Shown here one piece after another: positions 36,395 through 45,418 of a stretch of DNA of 64,000 nt. Numbering within the stretch: position 1 is the first letter of the stretch; every line of letters starts with the position of its first letter. The notes beneath the pieces are model-generated. The model was not told the origin of the DNA and ran no database searches. It saw only the letters and a list, made by a program, of their open reading frames with translations. The stretch covers positions 62,001-126,000 of the forward strand of contig CAMNSS010000005.1 in assembly GCA_946555345.1 (NCBI GenBank). Direction: 5' to 3'. Source of the stretch: an uncultured Eubacterium sp. GTDB taxonomy: Bacteria > Bacillota > Clostridia > Peptostreptococcales > Anaerovoracaceae. Both the position numbers and the translations under genes were made by a program.

Positions 36395-36884
36395 AAAGCT
36401 GCCGGATGCCATGCGGCAAATGCGGTTAAAAGTGGGAACTATTGTAGCTTTTGCGGGCTGGGCGGGCACCCCGCACGACAAGTGCGTAAAAGCTGGGGCG
36501 CACCAGGACGCATGAAAGGGCTAATGCATAAAATCACCGTTGGAATCGGGCGGCGCATAGCCGCCATCCTAACACGGCGCACATAATCGCATTAAAGTGA
36601 TAACATACAAAAGTGTCGTTGAAAGCGGGCGATACATGATAAGCGCATTAGGAATGGGCAGCATTGCATTAATGCAATAAATCGATAGTGCATTAAATCA
36701 CGCAAATGCTGCCATCGCGCACAACGCAGGCAAATTAGAGCGCATAGCCGCCATCCTAACACGGCGCGCATAATCTCATTAAAGCGATATCATACGAAAG
36801 CGCCGTTGAAATCGGGCGATACATGATAAGCGCATGATGCCCGCCGCCCTACACCATATACGTTATTTTGAAAGGACACCTGAT
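36395..36884. repeat. Intergenic region with a 96-bp direct duplication before azlC
   Basis: Copies at 36553-36648 and 36740-36835 both start GCGCATAGCCGCCATCC and end CATGATAAGCGCAT, differing at about ten bases, 187 bp apart. Part of the unit (GTTGGAATCGGGCG) also occurs just before copy 1. Between the copies, GGCAGCATT and AATGCTGCC form an inverted repeat around GCATTAATGC. No gene is seen. The downstream copy ends about 50 nt before the azlC start. Confidence 0.8.
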
Positions 36885-37775
36885 ATGAATTTCAGAAAAG
36901 GAATCACCGACGGAATCCCCATCGCATTAGGATATTTTTCGGTATCCATCGCATTTGGCCTCATGGCTGTGGAAGCAGGCTGCACTTGGTTTGAAGCCAT
37001 GCTCATTTCCTTGACGAACCTGACCTCGGCCGGCCAGTTCGCAGGCGTTACCGTGCTGGCGCATATGGGGACTTACCTGGAAATGGCTCTGGCGCAGCTC
37101 GTGATCAATTCCAGGTATGCGCTCATGGGAATTTCGCTCTCCCAAAAAGTAACCGGAAGGTTCAAAGGAATCTGGCGCATCATCCTCGGCTTTGCCATCA
37201 CGGATGAAATCTTTGCCGTTGCAATCGGCCAGAAGGATGAAATCAGCAGAGCTTATTTCGCCGGGCTTGCCATCATCCCGATCATCGGCTGGACCAGCGG
37301 AACGATTGCCGGCGCTATCTTAGGCAGCATTATGCCGCTGATCATCACCAATGCGCTCGGCGTGGCGCTCTACGGAATGTTCATCGCCGTGGTCGTACCG
37401 AAAGCCCGCGATAATTTCCATGTGCTGGCAGTTGTCGCCATCGCCATCGCCATAAGCGTCGCGCTTTACTACATACCCGTATTTTCAAATATTTCGGCCG
37501 GCTTTGCCATTATCATTTGTACTGTTATCGCAGCAGCCGCAGGAGCAATCCTGTTTCCCGTCGATGATACGGAGGCGGATATAGAGGCTGACGCATCGGA
37601 AGCTAATGCCCAAGCCAGCACAAAAGCCACGAACGATGCGAAAGCCAGCGCAAAGGCGAGCAATTTAAAAGCCAGTACAACAATGGACAATGCGAAAACC
37701 AACGCATTAAACGCAGACGATACAACATTCGGACAAGACTCCAAAACCAAACCAGGAAAGGAGGAAGCAAAATGA
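36885..37775 (+). CDS. azlC: AzlC-family branched-chain amino acid exporter, large subunit
   Basis: With AzlD forms an inner-membrane exporter of branched-chain amino acids or their analogues. The 296 residues carry about five to six hydrophobic segments in 1-228 with family signatures GITDGIPIALGYFSVSIAFG and LTSAGQFAG near the start. A tail of about 68 residues (229-296) rich in Ala, Lys, Asp, Ser and Thr with repeats such as KASAKASN is not part of normal AzlC (about 230-240 residues). The ATG at 36885 has AAAGGA about 9 nt upstream; the frame is open to 36834. Its TGA overlaps the azlD ATG. Confidence 0.92.
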   Translation: MNFRKGITDGIPIALGYFSVSIAFGLMAVEAGCTWFEAMLISLTNLTSAGQFAGVTVLAHMGTYLEMALAQLVINSRYALMGISLSQKVTGRFKGIWRIILGFAITDEIFAVAIGQKDEISRAYFAGLAIIPIIGWTSGTIAGAILGSIMPLIITNALGVALYGMFIAVVVPKARDNFHVLAVVAIAIAISVALYYIPVFSNISAGFAIIICTVIAAAAGAILFPVDDTEADIEADASEANAQASTKATNDAKASAKASNLKASTTMDNAKTNALNADDTTFGQDSKTKPGKEEAK

Positions 37776-38086
37776 ATTTCATGACGTTTCTCCCCTATTT
37801 AATCGTGATGGCGGGCGTTACCTATCTGATCCGCGCCATTCCGTTTGTCCTGATCAACAAAAAAATCGAAAACAAATTCATCAATTCGTTCCTCTATTAC
37901 ATCCCTTATGCGGTACTCTCAGCTATGACCTTCCCGGCGATTCTCTACGCCACCGGAAGCATGATTTCCGCAGCGGCCGGCCTTTTCGCCGCGATTTTTA
38001 TCGCTTACAAAGGAAAAGGACTGCTGGTCGTGGCAATCGGCGCTTGCACAGCAGTCTTAGCAGTCGAACTGATTATGATGGTGTAA
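37772..38086 (+). CDS. azlD: AzlD-family branched-chain amino acid exporter, small subunit
   Basis: Small membrane partner of AzlC. The 104 residues have three to four hydrophobic segments and the family-type YLIRAIPFVLI near residues 18-28 and YIPYAVLSAMTFPAIL near 44-59. Its ATG overlaps the azlC stop by four bases (ATGA), so translation is coupled, and AAAGGAGG lies upstream inside the azlC tail. Length is normal for the family. No Lrp/AzlB-type regulator gene is adjacent. Confidence 0.93.
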   Translation: MNFMTFLPYLIVMAGVTYLIRAIPFVLINKKIENKFINSFLYYIPYAVLSAMTFPAILYATGSMISAAAGLFAAIFIAYKGKGLLVVAIGACTAVLAVELIMMV

Positions 38087-38302
38087 AAGCACCCCTTGCT
38101 CTGAGGACAACGGGCATCCACCGCCATAAAATAAGAATGCAAATTGCAAAGAGTTTACGGCGGTTGGAAAGGATGCAAAGGCCGGAAATGAAAATCAGCA
38201 CGATAGACGCATAAAAAAGAAACTGCGCAGAAACAGCATCTTCAACTCATAAGAAAAGTAGTTGCGGAAAAATCAATCAAAACAAAATTAGGAAAGCGGT
38301 GA

Positions 38303-38677
38303 ATGGCAATGTTTATTCTGGGGTTGCTCTGCATAGCAGGTTCATTTTGTATCTTGTATTTGAAATACAGAGTCGTCTTGACAGGGAAAAAATACAAGGC
38401 GAAAATCACCGGCATTGCAAACCAGGACTGTGGATATACCGTCGATGGGGCATCGGTAAAAAAGCGATCTTACATCGTGCGAATTAAGAACACGAATTAT
38501 TTTACTGCGCATGGATGTTTATTCGTATCACAGGGAAGAAAAAAGATCGGAAAGGAAATTCTCGTGTTCAAGAGCGAAAAGTATGGAAAAGAAGTGTTCA
38601 AATGTTTCGATTTCCGTATAGAAATCCTTGCCGCTTTACTGGTTTTGCTTGCTGTTCTATGTTTTGTATATGGTTGA
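38303..38677 (+). CDS. Small membrane protein of unknown function (DUF3592-like shape)
   Basis: The 124-residue product is not recognised with certainty. It has hydrophobic helices at both ends (about 3-20 and 106-123) enclosing a basic beta-rich segment of about 85 residues with YKAKITGIANQDCGYTVDG, a layout like DUF3592-type proteins. AGGAAAGCGG precedes the ATG. Base composition is more A+T-rich than its neighbours. A terminator hairpin follows the gene, so it is probably monocistronic. Confidence 0.65.
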   Translation: MAMFILGLLCIAGSFCILYLKYRVVLTGKKYKAKITGIANQDCGYTVDGASVKKRSYIVRIKNTNYFTAHGCLFVSQGRKKIGKEILVFKSEKYGKEVFKCFDFRIEILAALLVLLAVLCFVYG

Positions 38678-38734
38678 ATCGCCCAAAAGCAAGCGAAACA
38701 AAATCAAAGATTCCTCTTTTTTTGCAAAATCGCT

Positions 38735-38782
38735 AAAACAGAGTAACAAACTGGGTTTTCAAACCATATGTTACTCTGTTTT
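38735..38782 (+). terminator. Hairpin with CAGAGTAAC arms after the small membrane protein gene
   Basis: AAAACAGAGTAAC and GTTACTCTGTTTT form a 13-bp perfect outer stem, with an inner GGTTT/AAACC pairing. It ends in TTTT and can terminate in both directions. The same CAGAGTAAC arm recurs in a second hairpin at 38865. Confidence 0.7.
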
Positions 38783-38790
38783 CAAGCACT

Positions 38791-38825
38791 GCGGCTGTTT
38801 CCATGATGGAAACAGCCGCTCTTTT
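38791..38825 (+). terminator. Intrinsic terminator
   Basis: GCGGCTGTTTCC and GGAAACAGCCGC form a 12-bp stem with a 5-nt loop followed by TCTTTTT on the plus strand. It lies between two CAGAGTAAC hairpins. Confidence 0.88.
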
Positions 38826-38864
38826 TCCCGCCAAACACCACCAAGCCGCTAGAACCATTGAAAC

Positions 38865-38904
38865 CAGAGTAACATTTGCTGAGAAAACCGCAAATGTTAC
38901 TCTG
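38865..38904. repeat. Second CAGAGTAAC hairpin
   Basis: CAGAGTAACATTTGC and GCAAATGTTACTCTG form a perfect 15-bp stem with a 10-nt loop. Its outer nine bases equal those of the hairpin at 38735-38782 and its inner bases differ. The rest of 38678-39100 holds no gene. Confidence 0.8.
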
Positions 38905-39100
38905 CTTTATCGCATTTTACATATTTTACATAAACCTACAGCTTCAAAGACCGCCAGCCAGGCCAGCGGGCGACGCAGCATCACAAAAAGGTTTCCTGTA
39001 TGCCAGCCTCCAGTGATTGAATTTCCAGGCTGCCTTTTTCTGGCTGCCCTTTGAAGACTGGCAAGCCTTGTGCGGCACGCCTGCGATCTTTTGTAAAGCT

Positions 39101-40429
39101 CTAATCGTCGATTCCCAGCTCAGGCGGTTCTTGCTTCAAGCCCTTCGTCAAAACGAGCAGGTAGATAATTCCCGCCACCGTCCAAGCGCAGCCCAGAATA
39201 ATTGCGAACCTGTCCAGATGCGCCAGAAGATAGAGACAGAGAAGCGCACCCAAGATCGGGAAGATCAGGTACAGAACCACGCCCTTTGCCGATCGATCCT
39301 TTTGCTTGACAAAATACTGCGCGATTACGGAAAGATTTACGAAGAAAAACGCAACGAAGCCGCCAAAATTGATATATGCCGTTGCTTTGGTCACATCGAG
39401 GAAAATTGCGAACAACGCCACCGCACCGATCAGGATAATCGCATTCATCGGCGTTTTCCTCGCATGGTGCAACTTTCCAAAGAGTTTCTTCGGAAGCACG
39501 CCATCCCTGCCCATCGCATATAAAAGGCGCGCGCCGCTCGCCTGCGCCGACAACCCTGCCGCAAACTGGCCTACGATCGTGCCGACCAAGAAAATTGCGC
39601 CAAAGACGGATGGGGCAACCTGTTTTGCAATTTCATACGCAGCGTTGTCAGGATTTGCATAATCATAGGACGGATGCACCAGGTGCGTGAAATACGTTAC
39701 CACCAGGAAAATCGCGCCGCAAGCAAGGAGCGTGAGGATGATTGCCCGCGGAATATTCTTCGTCGGATCGATCGCATCCTCCGTAAAGGTTGTCAATGCG
39801 TCAAAGCCTAAGAAGCAATAGCAGGCCGCTGCCGCTCCAGCCACGGTATAGCTGAAATCAATATCAGGATTGTAGAACGGTGAAAACGATGCCAGCGTCC
39901 CTTCGCCCATGCCTTCCGTGATCGCTTTGATCGTGAAAATCAGGAATGCGACGATGATTCCCACCTGGATCGCAACCATGATGAAATTGATCTTGCTTCC
40001 AACCTCAGCGCCGATGAAATTAATCAGCGACGTGATGACGATGAATCCAAGCAGCCATACCCACGAAGGAACTGCCGGAACAGCCGCGCTCAAATACGAT
40101 GCGCCGATCAGCCAGATTGCCATCGGGAAGAAAACATAACCGAGAAGTACGATCCAGCCAGCGATTACGCCGAGCTTGGAATTGATCGCTTTTCTCGTAT
40201 ATGTATACGTAGAACCAGCCGTCGGGTACGCCTTCGCCATATGCCCGTAGCTAAGCGCCGTGAACAGCATGGCAACGACAGCGAAGCAGATCGAGCCCGA
40301 TTCAACGCCATGGGATGATGTCGCAATAACCCCGTATATGGTGTATGCGATCATCGGCGTCAGGAACGCCACGCCGAAGACGACGAGGTGGCGCAGTTTC
40401 ATGGTACGTTTTAAGGTATTGTCATTCAT
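39101..40429 (-). CDS. APC-family amino acid permease
   Basis: Secondary transporter of the amino acid-polyamine-organocation family, about 12 transmembrane helices in 442 residues. Helix 1 has the substrate-site glycine-rich region FGVAFLTPMIAYTIYGV; AYPTAGSTYTYTRKAI after helix 2, and GFDALTTFTEDAIDPTKNIPRAI after helix 6, are APC hallmarks. AGGAGG lies about 10 nt before the ATG. It is the last gene of a LuxR regulator, nitrilase-family hydrolase and permease set, so the permease probably imports the amide, nitrile, carbamoyl compound or amine that the hydrolase acts on. The exact substrate is unknown. Confidence 0.9.
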   Translation of the reverse strand: MNDNTLKRTMKLRHLVVFGVAFLTPMIAYTIYGVIATSSHGVESGSICFAVVAMLFTALSYGHMAKAYPTAGSTYTYTRKAINSKLGVIAGWIVLLGYVFFPMAIWLIGASYLSAAVPAVPSWVWLLGFIVITSLINFIGAEVGSKINFIMVAIQVGIIVAFLIFTIKAITEGMGEGTLASFSPFYNPDIDFSYTVAGAAAACYCFLGFDALTTFTEDAIDPTKNIPRAIILTLLACGAIFLVVTYFTHLVHPSYDYANPDNAAYEIAKQVAPSVFGAIFLVGTIVGQFAAGLSAQASGARLLYAMGRDGVLPKKLFGKLHHARKTPMNAIILIGAVALFAIFLDVTKATAYINFGGFVAFFFVNLSVIAQYFVKQKDRSAKGVVLYLIFPILGALLCLYLLAHLDRFAIILGCAWTVAGIIYLLVLTKGLKQEPPELGIDD

Positions 40430-40685
40430 TTCAAATTTCCTCCTATCTCAAACGATCTCAAAATTATAATTTTGCTAATCTATCTCCCGATATGTTTTAA
40501 ACTTTTATCACATCGGCCAGCAATGGATGAAATAGCTTTTCATGATATCGATGATTGATGATGCAATCGTGCAATGGTTAATTGCGCAAAGACCCAATCG
40601 TACAATGGTACAATCATATAATGGCGCTATTGCACAGAGACACTTTGTAAAAGCGTTTTACAGGATCATTTTATGAAAAAACGAT

Positions 40686-41579
40686 TTACAAAAACTTCTT
40701 ATAAACCTGCGGCCTGTAATCCGGCTCGCCCGTCAAATCTTTATCGACAAATAACCGCCTCGTCGCCAGTGAAAGGTCGATGGTTTCAAGGAGCATCCCC
40801 TCCTGGACGTTATCCTTATTCCCGGCGTAATAGTGCAGGTTCGTCTCATAAAACGGCGTGATTTTCGGTCCGATGATGCAGCTCCCGCCGCCAAAGTAAT
40901 CCACGATGTCCGTCCCGCACAGGTTTGCGCTTGCCACATAGATCGTATTGCACAAAACACCGTATTCCAGCGTCGGAGCATAGTAGTCGATGAAGGCCTG
41001 GCGGCTTCCCTCCTTCGGAATCTCTTCCACCACGGCAGTCGGGTTCAGGTACAGCCTGCTGCCTTGCCCGCAGTAATAGCGCTGCAGCTCCGGGAATTGA
41101 TACGTATCAAAACAGATGCCCACCGAAACCGGGCCCCACGGAGTATCGAACATGAACGGCTGGTCACCCTTTTTGCACCAGATGCTTTCCGTTTCAAATG
41201 GATGCATTTTCTGGTAAGCGCCGATCACGCCAGCAGGGCCTATTGCTACCGCCGAATTGTAAAGCGCCGCATCCGGCGTGTCCTCCAGCTTCTCCGCCAT
41301 GCCGAAGACAACGTAAATCCTGTATTTTTGCGTGATCTCCGCGATCGCCTGGCACGACGAACCGCTGATCAGCTCCGCATTCTTAATTTTTTCCTGCTGC
41401 GGGATGTTTTCATCCACATAATAGTCATACCCGAACAGGCACATCTCCGGGAACAAAACCAGATCCGCCCCCCGTTTTGCCGCCGCCTCTGCAAAGCCGC
41501 ACATCCTGGAGAGATTGCTTTCCTTGTCCGCCGCGCAAACCTTAAAATTAACGACGGCAACCGTAATAATGTCTTTCAT
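40686..41579 (-). CDS. Carbon-nitrogen hydrolase (nitrilase superfamily)
   Basis: Cytoplasmic hydrolase of C-N bonds in an amide, carbamoyl compound or nitrile. The 297 residues contain the Glu-Lys-Cys triad: Glu in LFPEMCLFGYD, Lys in AYQKMHPFETE and Cys in GICFDTYQFPE. A second conserved Glu lies near TLEYGVLCNTIYVA. AGGAGG lies 7 nt before the ATG. The permease follows after about 255 nt of short repeats (CAATCGTACAATGG-like phrases near 40585-40625), and a LuxR-type regulator precedes it. The family branch and substrate cannot be told by eye. Confidence 0.9.
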   Translation of the reverse strand: MKDIITVAVVNFKVCAADKESNLSRMCGFAEAAAKRGADLVLFPEMCLFGYDYYVDENIPQQEKIKNAELISGSSCQAIAEITQKYRIYVVFGMAEKLEDTPDAALYNSAVAIGPAGVIGAYQKMHPFETESIWCKKGDQPFMFDTPWGPVSVGICFDTYQFPELQRYYCGQGSRLYLNPTAVVEEIPKEGSRQAFIDYYAPTLEYGVLCNTIYVASANLCGTDIVDYFGGGSCIIGPKITPFYETNLHYYAGNKDNVQEGMLLETIDLSLATRRLFVDKDLTGEPDYRPQVYKKFL

Positions 41580-42029
41580 ATTAACCTCCTGCTACAATCG
41601 TTTTATGGTTCATATCCTTAACAACCATCTGGGTTGTTACCATTTTATATCACTTTTATGTCATTCAATTTTTTATGGAAAATTCAGGATTTTCCCGCCC
41701 CTCATGACCTCCGCCGATTTACCGTTTGCGAATCAACCGCACCGGTTGATTGATTCATAACGCCTTGCCAATCCGTACCTGGCGATTCAACCATATCTGC
41801 TGTCCCGCATTTATCGATTAACCCACACGCACTGGCTGTTTCATCCTTGCCAACTCGTTCGATCCACATCCGCCGGCCATCCTGTGTTTCCCGATCGGCT
41901 CTGCCCATATGTCCCGATTGGCTTAATCCGGCCGGTTCGGCCGCATTCATCCGCCGATTCATAACGCTTTTCTAATGCGCAATCGGTTCGCATCCGCCGG
42001 CCGTCCCGTGTTTCCCGCCTGATTCCTAT
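41580..42029. repeat. Intergenic region with decayed duplications
   Basis: About 450 bp without a gene. CATCCGCCGGCCATCC (41867) recurs as CATCCGCCGGCCGTCC (41991), both continuing TGTTTCCCG-like. GATTCATAACGCC (41752) recurs as GATTCATAACGCT (41956). CCGATCGG, CCGATTGG and similar phrases fill the rest. The inner spacing differs, so this is a drifted multi-step duplication rather than one event. Confidence 0.6.
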
Positions 42030-42779
42030 CTATTGATTGCAAGACGCCTTGCAGATAAACTCGATCCGCGATTTCGTATCCGACTTTTCCAGTATTTTGG
42101 AAACGTGTTTTTTCACCGTGGAAATCGTGATGCATTTTTCTTCGGCAATCTGCTCATTGGAATAGCCCCGGAGAATCATGGTGGCGACGTCCTGCTCGGC
42201 ATTCGTGAGCGCATATTGGTGCGCGATATTGTCAAACAGGAACGCGTAATTGGATGCCTTGAGTTCGATGTGCGGCTGGAAAATCCTGCAAATTTCCATC
42301 TCCCGCGCCGAAAAGTCCGTGTCCTTTTCATTGCGGAACAGATCCAGCGAGCCGATGCAAAATTCCCGGTTTTCGAGATTCCAGCGAAAATTGGTGTCAA
42401 GGGAAATTTTCGTGTGGGCAGGCGTCACGTAATCGATGAAATACTCCGTTTCCTTCCGCTGGTCAAGGTCAAAGGCTTCCGTGCTTTTGATGATCACCTC
42501 TTTGTTCGGCATCATCTTATCCACCACATCGTCGATATTGCAGTAATAGCGTTCATAATCCACCAGCTCCTTCTGGCTGAAGCCCTGCCCGATGTAATCC
42601 TTCACCGTATCATTGGCAGAAAGGTCGTAAAAATAAATACAAGCCTTTTCGTAAGGGATCAGATTTTCGATATCGAGCAAAAATCGGTTAAACGCTTTCA
42701 AAACATCGCCCTCACTGTTCATTTGCAGGATGATTTCATTGATTTTTTCCCAATCCTTTGTCCACAGTTCCTGACTCAT
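42030..42779 (-). CDS. LuxR-family transcriptional regulator
   Basis: A 249-residue regulator with an N-terminal GAF-like sensing region (about 20-175; IPYEKACIYFYDLS, then SLDLFRNEKDTDFSAREM) and a C-terminal LuxR-type helix-turn-helix (about 188-245; LTNAEQDVATMILRGYSNEQIAEE and ISTVKKHVSKILEKSDTKSR). GGAAAGGG precedes the ATG. It lacks a receiver domain, so a small ligand rather than phosphorylation is the likely signal. It is transcribed toward the nitrilase-permease pair on the same strand, with a 450-bp repeat-filled gap between, and probably controls that pair. Confidence 0.88.
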   Translation of the reverse strand: MSQELWTKDWEKINEIILQMNSEGDVLKAFNRFLLDIENLIPYEKACIYFYDLSANDTVKDYIGQGFSQKELVDYERYYCNIDDVVDKMMPNKEVIIKSTEAFDLDQRKETEYFIDYVTPAHTKISLDTNFRWNLENREFCIGSLDLFRNEKDTDFSAREMEICRIFQPHIELKASNYAFLFDNIAHQYALTNAEQDVATMILRGYSNEQIAEEKCITISTVKKHVSKILEKSDTKSRIEFICKASCNQ

Positions 42780-43473
42780 ACGCGACCCTTTCCGTATTAT
42801 GAAACTTTGACTTTTCCAAATCCCCGGCGTTGCCCAGACCCTAACTTTGCCCTGCCCCTGACTTCGTTAATTATTATACTATCATAATCTTTCCTGCACT
42901 ATGGGACTTGAGTACCATTTTTTGAATGTTCTTTCTGCAAAGCCCGGGTTTGCGGGTTTTTAGCGGCGAAAATGTAATTTTTCCAAGTGCGTTTCTCTGA
43001 AAAACACAAAAATCATCGTTTGCAGAGAATCCAAGATATAAACCGACTGAAAACCTGCCGCAAAACATATGGTTACGGATGCGGTTCTCTGCAATTGATA
43101 AAAAAGAAGGTTTATAAGAGAAAACTATCCCTGATTGTCTCTTGCTTGAAAGGAAATCAACCCACCTAAGAGAAACGGTCTTGCCCCATATGCTAACGAT
43201 ACATAAAAGCTCCGCCTTTTCTCTTAAATGACGCTTTTTCAGAAAATCGAGAAAATGACCCCAAGGAATGGAGGAGAGGAAATGACCCACTAAAATGATC
43301 ACAAGGAATCGCAGTATCTTTGACTGTCCAGCGGACAATCTCCTTTATGTACGGCGAGGAATCCCCGATTTGAAAAAACAAAAAAGGCATCCAATATCAT
43401 GACTGATTCCAATCACAATGAAACGATATGGATCCCTTTTATCTCTTCTTACTTTTATAACGCTGCGCTCGCC
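42780..43473. other. Long A+T-rich intergenic region with inverted repeats
   Basis: Almost 700 bp between luxR and ung. A 154-codon minus-strand frame crosses it but has unlikely composition and no family resemblance, so it is not called. TTGCAGAGAA (43020-43029) and TTCTCTGCAA (43085-43094) are perfect 10-bp inverted repeats, and AGAGAA/TTCTCT recurs about nine times from 42990 to 43280. It may hold a small RNA or the remains of a gene. Confidence 0.4.
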
Positions 43474-44145
43474 CTATTCCGGGATTGCCCAGTCGATCGG
43501 CTCTTGCCCCGTGGACACCAGAAAATCATTGGTCCGCGAGAAATACTTGCCGCCCCAGAACCCGTAATGTGCCGATAACGGACTCGGATGCGCACCTTTA
43601 ATAATGCAATGGTTCGGATTGGTGACAAGCTTTTCCTTCGCTTTTGCATTATTTCCCCAGAGGATAAACACCATCGGCTGCTGCCTTTCGTTGAGAAGCT
43701 CGATCACCCTGTCGGTAAAAATCTCCCAGCCCTTTCCACGGTGGGAATTTGCCTGGTTTTTCCTCACCGTCAGCGCTGTGTTCAAAAGCAATACCCCGTT
43801 GTTTGCCCAGCTCTCCAAATTGCCATGGCCCGGCGGCGTGATCCCCAGATCATCAGCAAGCTCCTTAAAAATATTCACCAAAGACGGCGGCTGCGGCACG
43901 CCCTTCTGCACAGAAAAGCACAGTCCATGCGCCTGCCCCGGCTGATGATACGGGTCTTGCCCTAAAATGACCGCCTTGACCTTTTCATACGGCGTAAATT
44001 TCAAGGCGTTAAAAATATCATACATATCGGGATAGATCACCCGGCTTTTATACTCGCCGATCAAAAATTGCCGCAGCTTCAAATAATACTCTTTGTCAAA
44101 TTCGCCTTCCAGGATTTTATCCCAGCTATTTCCTATATATACCAT
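43474..44145 (-). CDS. ung: Uracil-DNA glycosylase, family 1
   Basis: Removes uracil from DNA at the start of base excision repair. The 223 residues show the water-activating motif [17 protein letters not shown] (near 62-78), the FKELADDLG region, [10 protein letters not shown] and the DNA-intercalation loop HPSPLSAH (near 186-193). Length and motifs are those of family 1. TAGGAGAC lies just before the ATG. Transcribed alone; the A+T-rich 275-bp gap to the next gene (44146-44420) is divergent promoter DNA with repeated TTTCC(C)TAT phrases. Confidence 0.97.
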   Translation of the reverse strand: MVYIGNSWDKILEGEFDKEYYLKLRQFLIGEYKSRVIYPDMYDIFNALKFTPYEKVKAVILGQDPYHQPGQAHGLCFSVQKGVPQPPSLVNIFKELADDLGITPPGHGNLESWANNGVLLLNTALTVRKNQANSHRGKGWEIFTDRVIELLNERQQPMVFILWGNNAKAKEKLVTNPNHCIIKGAHPSPLSAHYGFWGGKYFSRTNDFLVSTGQEPIDWAIPE

Positions 44146-44420
44146 CTTCGTCTCCTAGTATTTCCTTATCGTTTTCTCGTTGTTTCCCTATTGCTTTCCT
44201 GCAATTTCCCTATTATTTTTTACATCTATTTCTTGCATCGGCGTTTTATCACATAGGAACTACTATTTTGATATTCCCTATCTTTCAAAGAAATCGCCTT
44301 ACAAAGCGCCGCACCAATGCGGGCGGCATATGCGCAAAGGAATCTTTGATTTCGCCTCGCACCCTTTTTTCATTATAAATTTTATTTACAAGAATAGCAA
44401 CAGCAAGATATACTGGGAGC

Positions 44421-45203
44421 ATGAAAAAGGTTTATCTATCCGGCCAGGCAGGCGCGCCCTTAATTGAATATTTAAAAAACCACGGATTTTCTCCGCAACT
44501 TCTGCACGGCAGTGAAATGCCAGTTTACAAGGAAATCCGCAAACACGCTGATATCCAGCTCTGCCGCATGGGCGTCTGGGAAAACATCCGCCTCTTTGCG
44601 GGAAATCCGCAACGGCTTACGGCCAATTACCCGGGAAATATCATTTACAATGCCATCTGCACCAAGGAATACTTCATTCATAATTTAAAATACACCGATC
44701 CCGCCCTGCTGCAAGCTGCCCTGGCGTGGCACCGGGAACATTATCAGCGCTACAATCCTTCTGCAAAACTGCAAATGGTCGATGTGCCGCAAGGCTATAG
44801 CCGCTGTTGCTGTCTGCCAGTGGACGATGCATCCTTCATCACTTCTGACCGGGGAATTGAAAAAGCGCTCCTCGCCCACGATGCCGACGTTCTTTTCATC
44901 GAAAAAGGCCATATCCTGCTTCCCGGATTTGATTACGGTTTCATCGGCGGCTGCGGCGGCAATCTCTTCATCCCACAAGCCGCTAACCCAAATGCCGCTG
45001 CCGTAAAGCCGCTACAAGCCCTGCATTCCGAAGCAAACAAACCGCTCGCAAAAGCCGCCCGCACGATCGTCTTCAACGGCAATTTAGAAGCGCATCCAGA
45101 CTATGAAAAAATCGCGGCCTTTTTATCTGGCCGCGATATCAAGCTCGTATATTTTAAGGACTTTCCTTTAACGGATATCGGCAGCATCCTTGCAGAAGAA
45201 TAG
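44421..45203 (+). CDS. DUF6873-like protein of the GME (guanidino-modifying enzyme) fold
   Basis: A 260-residue cytoplasmic protein seen in many Clostridia and thought to adopt the beta/alpha propeller of guanidino-modifying enzymes. Supporting features are repeated strand-loop units ending in conserved phrases: YPGNIIYNAIC, VPQGYSRCCCLPVD, FITSDRGIEKAL, LLPGFDYGFIGGCGGNLF and IVFNGNLEAHPDY. Cysteines in GYSRCCC and GGCGG are candidate catalytic residues by analogy with the family's Cys chemistry, but no activity is known. The ATG follows GGGAGC. Monocistronic; a small GCCGCC/GGCGGC hairpin starts just after the stop. Confidence 0.7.
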   Translation: MKKVYLSGQAGAPLIEYLKNHGFSPQLLHGSEMPVYKEIRKHADIQLCRMGVWENIRLFAGNPQRLTANYPGNIIYNAICTKEYFIHNLKYTDPALLQAALAWHREHYQRYNPSAKLQMVDVPQGYSRCCCLPVDDASFITSDRGIEKALLAHDADVLFIEKGHILLPGFDYGFIGGCGGNLFIPQAANPNAAAVKPLQALHSEANKPLAKAARTIVFNGNLEAHPDYEKIAAFLSGRDIKLVYFKDFPLTDIGSILAEE

Positions 45204-45418
45204 GCCGCCGATGTCTGGCGGCATTTCATGCAGAAGAAAGCTCCTGATATTTCTTCATGCATTCTTGTTTCGCTTTATCAATCATTTTTTCGCCGATACT
45301 GGGATTTTCATCTGGCAATGCCGCCGCTTACGCTCCTTCTTTTAACGGTTTTGCCCGCCAGCCTGCTTGTGGCCAGCGCTGTCCGCTCCATCAGGGCTTC
45401 TGTCCGGACAGTCTCGCC

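Noticed and set aside
41580-42029. CRISPR-like array in the repeats before the nitrilase gene
   Set aside because: Repeats are few, divergent and irregularly spaced, and no cas genes are present.
42874-43338. 154-codon minus-strand frame between luxR and ung
   Set aside because: No RBS, composition unlike neighbours, no recognisable motif, and it runs through inverted repeats; more likely non-coding.
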